The notes under the pieces are model-generated. The model made no database searches. It saw only the letters and a program-made list of their open reading frames with translations, and had not been told where the DNA came from. A DNA stretch of 64,000 nt. It comes from Nitrospira sp. SG-bin1 (GTDB lineage: Bacteria; Nitrospirota; Nitrospiria; Nitrospirales; Nitrospiraceae). A program made the translations under genes and the position numbers. This document shows, piece after piece, positions 59,752 to 64,000 of this stretch; within the stretch, counting starts at the first letter, position 1; every line of letters begins with the position of its first letter. The DNA lies in assembly GCA_002083365.1 (NCBI GenBank), contig LVWS01000008.1, forward strand, positions 1 to 64,000, in the 5' to 3' direction.

Positions 59752-60897
59752 ATGCGGCGGTCACGGTCGCTTCGTATAGGCATTTTGCTGGCCGCCTCGG
59801 TGTTGCCATCCCCTGTATTGGCAACCGAATTCGTGATCGTAGGCCCTCGGGCGATGGGCATGGGAGGCGCCGGAGTCGCCGTCACGACGAATGCGCTTGC
59901 GACCTATTGGAATCCCGCCGGGCTGGCCATGACTCAGACCGTGGATATCCGAGCCCAAGGAGGAGGCTTGGCGATCGACCGGCTGGGACTGGGCGATGCG
60001 CTGAATGACCTGGAAAAATTCAATACCAGCGATACCTCTCCCGCCAATCTTGCGAGAGCTCAGACGATCGCCGATCGCGTCAATCAACCCGGCGCCGCCA
60101 TCGCAGTCAACGGGTCCGCCGGCCTGTACGTGAAAGGACACCTCGGCGAACACGCGTTCGGATTCAACGTGTCGGACGTGGCGACCGGCGGCGGATTCGT
60201 CTCGACGCCCGTGCAGGTCTCCCAGCCTGGGGGGCCGGGAACACCCATCAGCGCGGCGGGCCAGATGGCGCTGCGCGGTCTCGAAGCGAGACAGCTGGCT
60301 TTTTCCTATGCCTATGCCTTTTCCGACAAAACGTTTGCCGTCGGGATCACCGCGAAAGTCATTCAGGGCGCCTCCTACAACGGCTCGACCGACCTCCAAA
60401 GCGGAAGCGGGATCAGCACGACCGACCACTTCGGCAAACCGACCATCTCAACGACCTATGGCATTGATTTGGGCGCGATCTACCGTCCGTCTTCCTGGTT
60501 TCGGCTCGGCATTGTCGCCAAGGACGTCAACAAACCCACGTTCGATGCCGCCGGCGGAGGCGAATTGAAACTTGACCCGCAGGTCCGGGTGGGCGTCGCC
60601 TTCAACCCCTACTCGACCTTGACCTTGACGGCCGATGTGGACGTGACGTCGAACAAGACCTTTGTTCCCGGCGTGAAGAGCCAGCTCTTGAGCCTGGGAC
60701 TCGAACAAACGATCTTGTCGGAATTTCTCTCGTTTCGGGTCGGCACCTTTAAAAACATGCAAGATGCCTCCACTCCCTTCGTTCCGACGGCCGGCTTAGG
60801 GATCCGATGGTTTAACTTCCGTGCCGATGCCGGCGGGGGGTATGACTTCCGTGAGAAGGGAGCCTTGGTTTCCGCTTCAATTTCCTTGACGTTCTAA
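59752..60897 (+). CDS. Outer-membrane beta-barrel-like protein (TraF_2/OmpP1-FadL-like)
   Basis: The protein has a signal peptide (MRRSRSLRIGILLAASVLPSPVLA) and then VGPRAMGMGGAGVAVTTNALATYWNPAGLAM, a segment shared by FadL/OmpP1 and TraF_2 (conjugal-transfer-TraF-like) families. The remainder is alternating beta strands ending in phenylalanine (SISLTF), as outer-membrane barrels do. GAGGA lies seven bases before this ATG; ATG at 59734 is the alternative. It may act in transport of hydrophobic molecules; this is inference. Confidence 0.75.
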   Translation: MRRSRSLRIGILLAASVLPSPVLATEFVIVGPRAMGMGGAGVAVTTNALATYWNPAGLAMTQTVDIRAQGGGLAIDRLGLGDALNDLEKFNTSDTSPANLARAQTIADRVNQPGAAIAVNGSAGLYVKGHLGEHAFGFNVSDVATGGGFVSTPVQVSQPGGPGTPISAAGQMALRGLEARQLAFSYAYAFSDKTFAVGITAKVIQGASYNGSTDLQSGSGISTTDHFGKPTISTTYGIDLGAIYRPSSWFRLGIVAKDVNKPTFDAAGGGELKLDPQVRVGVAFNPYSTLTLTADVDVTSNKTFVPGVKSQLLSLGLEQTILSEFLSFRVGTFKNMQDASTPFVPTAGLGIRWFNFRADAGGGYDFREKGALVSASISLTF

Positions 60898-60912
60898 TGG
60901 TATACTAGGCCC

Positions 60913-61518
60913 ATGTTGTCTCGATTCTCTGCACATATCGTCTCTCTGATGGCGCTTGTCGCGCTGCTCGGCGGATGCGGCGGGCTACAAGAAGTGTGGG
61001 AAGGCCCCGGCGCCCGAGTGTTTCGGCCTCAGTCCATCGCCGTGTTGCCGCCGATGGCCAGCCAATACGACAGCGCCCGGGAAGACATCCAAGAGGTGTT
61101 GGCCGGAGCTCTCAACAAGCAGGGAACGATTGAACGCGTGGTGTCCCCCGAGAACGTCACGGATATTTTTCAAGCTTCGAAGGAAGCATTCGATTCGCTC
61201 GTGTTCTATTTCTCGCGACTCGAGATGACCGGTCAATCCGATAAAGATTCGGCCATCCGGCTTGGCAAAGCGCTCAATGTCGACTCCTTTCTCGTCGTCC
61301 GGGTCAATTCGTGGGAATATGTGCGCAAGGAAGGGGACAACGTCGGGCGAGTGGGGCTGAGCCTCCGCTTAATCGATGCCGCCACCGGCACGACGGTCTG
61401 GAAGGCGCGCCATGAACGTTCAGACAGCTATATGTTCATCAAGCCGAGCCTCAAGGACATCGCCAAAGAACTCGCCGCCGAGATGATCAAGTACATGCCC
61501 CCGCAGGCCAAGCGCTGA
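60913..61518 (+). CDS. Predicted lipoprotein, GNA1162/CsgG-like
   Basis: The 201-residue protein has a lipoprotein signal with lipobox LLGGC. The body, with IAVLPPMASQYDSAREDIQEVLAGALNKQGTIERVVSP and ALNVDSFLVVRVNSWEYVRKEG plus LSLRLIDAATGTTVWKARHERSDSYM, follows the pattern of GNA1162/CsgG-type N-terminal domains, envelope lipoproteins. It begins 15 bases after the outer-membrane gene and may be coexpressed. Function unknown. Confidence 0.75.
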   Translation: MLSRFSAHIVSLMALVALLGGCGGLQEVWEGPGARVFRPQSIAVLPPMASQYDSAREDIQEVLAGALNKQGTIERVVSPENVTDIFQASKEAFDSLVFYFSRLEMTGQSDKDSAIRLGKALNVDSFLVVRVNSWEYVRKEGDNVGRVGLSLRLIDAATGTTVWKARHERSDSYMFIKPSLKDIAKELAAEMIKYMPPQAKR

Positions 61519-61671
61519 TCACCCTGCCCTCCCAGCGACCGAACAGACTTCCGATACCGTGGATCCGGCTTGCTGTACCAGCTTCAGCAGAACGTGCGGC
61601 ATTTGCTATCCTTATCAGGGGTCGAGCGCACGTTGAGCAGTTCACAACTCAGCGAAAGAGTACTGACTATC

Positions 61672-62205
61672 ATGCGGTACAGAACTATCCTACAAGTGAG
61701 TATGGCTGTGGCAATGCTCAGTAGCGGACCGACATCCGCTCACGCCATCTTCCCCGAGACTGAATTCAGTGAGGGGCCCCCAGAACCGCGACGCGCATCC
61801 CGCGAGATACCGAACAACAAGCCTGATCTTCGTGAAGATCATCGCGAGTTAGGTGATGAGCACCGCGACCTCCCTCGCAACACCCAGGACAACCGAACCG
61901 ACCGGCAGAATCTCCCGCAGGACAAAGACGCAGTTCGTCACGAGCGGCAACAGCTTCGGCAAGATGCGCGGGACCACGCCACTGCCAGACAACGTCATCA
62001 AGATCGGCGAAACCTGCGCCTCGACCATCAGGATCTCCAACATGATCGACAGAACCTTCAAGCCGATCGTCAGCATCGTCGGGGAGACCGCCACGAGGCT
62101 AGAAAAAATCGACGCAAGCTCAACCATGATCGGAGAAACCTACGAGCCGACCGTCCGACGCATCAGGACAGGCCTCCTCGCCCAATGGGACGCGATCACG
62201 AATAG
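61672..62205 (+). CDS. Secreted low-complexity Asp/Arg/His/Gln-rich repeat protein
   Basis: ATG at 61672 begins a signal peptide (MRYRTILQVSMAVAMLSSGPTSAHA); the frame opening at 61570 adds unlikely residues. The rest (about 150 residues) consists of charged helical repeats in which units such as DRQNL, DHRDL or RRNLR recur every seven or so residues (for instance RRNLRLDHQDLQHDRQNLQADRQ). Base composition in this part is repetitive, and a second long open frame overlaps it, which is usual for such repeats. It is likely a rod-like or unfolded secreted protein. No known family; function unknown. Confidence 0.6.
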   Translation: MRYRTILQVSMAVAMLSSGPTSAHAIFPETEFSEGPPEPRRASREIPNNKPDLREDHRELGDEHRDLPRNTQDNRTDRQNLPQDKDAVRHERQQLRQDARDHATARQRHQDRRNLRLDHQDLQHDRQNLQADRQHRRGDRHEARKNRRKLNHDRRNLRADRPTHQDRPPRPMGRDHE

Positions 62206-62270
62206 CGCGATATCGATCGATGTCCGCCCCGGCCTATCCGGCCCCTGTTTCGTGATTTAATTCTAAGAAA

Positions 62271-63170
62271 GGGTCAGGTCTTGCAATCAGACATCCGCCT
62301 TCTCTGCCTGCTTTAAGCGGCGGCTCACGGTCGCTGCATGCACACCCAAATGTTCCGCGATTTCGGCGAGACGGTACCCGTATTGGCGGTACGCGGTATG
62401 AATCCGCTGGCTCTGTGAGCCCCTTCGTTGAAACAACACATACAGCGACGGCCGCTGGGCCTGCGTTTGCCGGCGAGGAATGTCACGGGTCACGCGATTC
62501 GGTTGGTGCCGTGCAATGAAGTCCTCGGAGCCCAAATAGATCTGTCCGGTGAGTTGATCCCATGGGCGCGGCCCACCCCGCCCCTCAGCCACAAAGGCCC
62601 GATACCGCTCCTGTGCCAGGCCTACTCGCTGTGCAAAGTGGCCAAGAATCCAGTCCGTGGTCAGGAAGGGTGGGGGCGTCATCTCGCCTCCCGTTGCCCG
62701 ATAGCTGCTCCAAGCCCATTGTCGGGGATGGGGAACGAGCTTGGCCCGCACGGGATTCAACACCACGTAGCGGCAGAGTTCGAGCAAATGCACCTCTTTC
62801 TCGACAAGGATGGCGGTGAACCGTCCCTGGAAGAGATGCCCCACACGCGCATGGCGACGATTGTAGGTCTGGGTATACCGGCCGTTGAGCTGACGCATTC
62901 CCAGTGACAGCGTCGGCTGAGGCGTCTCGATGAGCAGATGGTAGTGATTGTCCATCAGGCAGTAGGCATAACACAACCAGCCATAGCGATCGACGACATG
63001 ACCGAGCAGCGAGAGGAACAGCGAGCGATCATGGTCATCCTCCACAATGTCCTGCCGAGCGTTGCCCCGACTGGTCACATGGTAGACGGCACCAGGAAAT
63101 TCAAGACGCAGGGGACGAGCCATGGGGCGAGAGTCTAACGAGCATGGTGCATGATTGCAAGACCTGACCC
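62271..63170. mobile_element. IS200-like (RAYT) element with 19 bp terminal inverted repeats
   Basis: GGGTCAGGTCTTGCAATCA at 62271-62289 is repeated inverted at 63152-63170, both perfect, and they enclose just one gene, the transposase at 62287-63123. Right after the right end, CTGACCCCTATCTTTGACCG is repeated twice in tandem (63164-63183 and 63184-63203), partly overlapping the end. RAYT genes usually lie between REP palindromes; here the two ends together could act in that way. Confidence 0.75.
62287..63123 (-). CDS. REP-associated tyrosine transposase (IS200/Y1 family)
   Basis: The N-terminal domain is a Y1 HUH-type nuclease: RLEFPGAVYHVTSRGNARQDI, then CLMDNHYHLLIETPQPTLSLGMRQLNGRYTQTYNRRHARVGHLFQGRF with the HxH pair and the catalytic tyrosine in YTQTYN. 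A C-terminal helix-turn-helix (YGYRLAEIAEHLGVHAATVSRRLKQAEKADV) follows, of about 30 residues, suggesting DNA binding. The length of 278 is long for RAYTs (about 150-200) because of the added C-terminal part. It is intact. Confidence 0.88.
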   Translation of the reverse strand: MARPLRLEFPGAVYHVTSRGNARQDIVEDDHDRSLFLSLLGHVVDRYGWLCYAYCLMDNHYHLLIETPQPTLSLGMRQLNGRYTQTYNRRHARVGHLFQGRFTAILVEKEVHLLELCRYVVLNPVRAKLVPHPRQWAWSSYRATGGEMTPPPFLTTDWILGHFAQRVGLAQERYRAFVAEGRGGPRPWDQLTGQIYLGSEDFIARHQPNRVTRDIPRRQTQAQRPSLYVLFQRRGSQSQRIHTAYRQYGYRLAEIAEHLGVHAATVSRRLKQAEKADV

Positions 63171-63233
63171 CTATCTTTGACCGCTGACCCCTATCTTTGA
63201 CCGGTAACCGTCGACAACTTGATCTGATTAAGC

Positions 63234-63521
63234 TTAGCCAGAGATTCTTTCGTCTGTCCCATTTTCATTGTTCTTTGGGCCACCTCTTTCTTTAGGCAAG
63301 AAATCGACAAAGAGAAAGTAGAGTCCGAGTCCAATTCCAAGGACAGTGAAGAGCACAATGGTTACCTTCCCTTGCCTCTCAGTGAAATCTGAGATGGTCA
63401 GCCATTGTATTCCATAGAGTAGCAGCCCTGCACAGAACCCAAGCAATGCTCCGAAGACGATAGTGAGGACAAAGAAAGCTGCTCTGTGTGAATTCAGCCA
63501 AAGAAGAATCTCGGTAATCAT
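63234..63521 (-). CDS. Small two-to-three TM membrane protein, possible immunity protein
   Basis: The 95-residue protein has TM segments (AFFVLTIVFGALLGFCAGLLLYGIQWL and VTIVLFTVLGIGLGLYFLFVDFL) and a charged C-terminal tail. Its start overlaps the stop of the Gly-rich gene upstream by four bases (ATGA), so it is translated with it. Small membrane genes right after the C terminus of a large polymorphic-toxin-like gene are often immunity proteins; this is only inference. Confidence 0.6.
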   Translation of the reverse strand: MITEILLWLNSHRAAFFVLTIVFGALLGFCAGLLLYGIQWLTISDFTERQGKVTIVLFTVLGIGLGLYFLFVDFLPKERGGPKNNENGTDERISG

Positions 63522-64000
63522 TGGTTCAAATTGGATACAAAGTTTGAGATGACATTGCCTCCGGTTGTTCCTGCTGTAGCACCAACCAAATTTCGAGGTG
63601 CGAACGGGATAGATGAAGACATGATCCCTGAAGTCAATAATTGAGTGGATGTGGACGCATTACTTAGTGCGGCATTCGCAATAGCATTGCGAATGACGTT
63701 GTATCCGGATTGGAATCCAATACCTAGTCCAGCACCCGTTCCACCAAACATTCCACCTCTCATGGCCTCCTGGAAAATATTTTTCCGCGGTCCGCCCGTG
63801 CAGTCGCTCAGTTGGTTCTGGACGACAGCAAGTCCTCCGCTAATCGCTGAACTTCCTACAGAGTTCACAAGAATGTTCGCACCTACTGAGAGTCCACTCG
63901 TAAGTTGGCCTAAACCTCCTCCTAAGAAACCTGAAGCAGCAGCAAGCCCAACCTGGGGAATATTTATGGCGCCTAAGTTACCTCCATTAGTCGCGAGCTG
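63518..64000 (-). CDS. C-terminal end of a Gly/Ser-rich protein, possibly RHS or polymorphic toxin (5' end outside window)
   Basis: The frame is open from the stop at 63518 back to the window edge at 64000, so at least 160 residues of a larger protein are here; GTG at 63868 is not needed as a start. The sequence is rich in Gly, Ala, Ser and Asn (GGGLGQLTSGLSVGANILVNSVGSSAISGGLAV ... FGGTGAGLGIGFQSGYNVI ... GATAGTTGGNVISNF), as in the junction between RHS core and toxin or in autotransporter-like ends. No toxin domain is recognisable. Codon use is slightly AT-richer than its neighbours. Confidence 0.5.
   Translation of the reverse strand, partial: QLATNGGNLGAINIPQVGLAAASGFLGGGLGQLTSGLSVGANILVNSVGSSAISGGLAVVQNQLSDCTGGPRKNIFQEAMRGGMFGGTGAGLGIGFQSGYNVIRNAIANAALSNASTSTQLLTSGIMSSSIPFAPRNLVGATAGTTGGNVISNFVSNLNQ

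Noticed and set aside
1..64000. CRISPR array, tRNA or rRNA genes
   Set aside because: No run of spaced identical repeats was seen, and no tRNA T-loop motif in a cloverleaf context or rRNA sequence was found on reading; a small RNA could still have been missed.

Overview
The window reads as a GC-rich, gene-dense bacterial chromosome segment of Nitrospira type. That placement is inference from overall gene content and style (many HEAT-repeat and PilZ proteins, a membrane-anchored OtsA, a separate DnaE2 mutasome, LolCE/LolD and Lnt of a diderm cell); no rRNA marker is present to prove it. I saw no tRNA, rRNA or CRISPR array. Most genes are housekeeping genes in tight operons; accessory DNA sits mainly at 21.1-23.8 kb and 61.5-64 kb.

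Layout. 0-3 kb: a one-carbon operon read leftward, folD > MTHFR > panB, three enzymes around 5,10-methylene-THF. 3-5.6 kb: a secreted beta-propeller-like protein, a Cys/His-rich protein and a periplasmic cyclophilin. 5.7-13.9 kb: leftward clusters rpsF-ssb-rpsR, then DUF177-rpmF-plsX-fabH-fabD-fabG-acpP-fabF-rnc, i.e. ribosomal proteins plus type II fatty-acid initiation and elongation. 14.1-19.5 kb: rightward damage-response operon imuB-dnaE2-udgX-isochorismatase, preceded by two abutting perfect palindromes. 19.7-21 kb: a 12-TM transporter. 21.1-23.8 kb: a defence/toxin island with a frameshifted mazE, lost mazF, a Pycsar-like pair (2-3 TM effector and class III nucleotide cyclase), a decayed fragment and a Phd/PIN toxin-antitoxin pair. 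23.9-29.2 kb: tpm, a fatty acid hydroxylase, ychF-pth-rplY and prs, with a 124 bp two-fold symmetric intergenic repeat. 29.4-37.6 kb: small secreted proteins, PilZ, Nudix, a lipoprotein, lon, a hydrolase-like protein and two secreted coiled-coil proteins.

37.7-44.4 kb: a seven-gene rightward operon of a secreted phosphodiesterase-like protein, a small secreted protein and five consecutive HEAT-repeat proteins with related C-terminal tails. This has no function I can name and is one of the most interesting parts of the window. 44.4-52.4 kb: UDP-glucose dehydrogenase, a membrane spermidine-synthase-like protein, and a trehalose module (otsB, a membrane-sensor/OtsA fusion, and a divergent GH15 hydrolase). 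52.6-61.5 kb: PilZ, lnt, prfB with the classical programmed +1 frameshift, lysS, lolC/E, lolD, an outer-membrane protein and a lipoprotein: an envelope-biogenesis stretch. 61.6-64 kb: a low-complexity charged secreted protein, an IS200-like RAYT transposase flanked by 19 bp inverted repeats, and the C-terminal end of a glycine-rich protein followed by a small membrane protein that resembles a polymorphic toxin/immunity arrangement.
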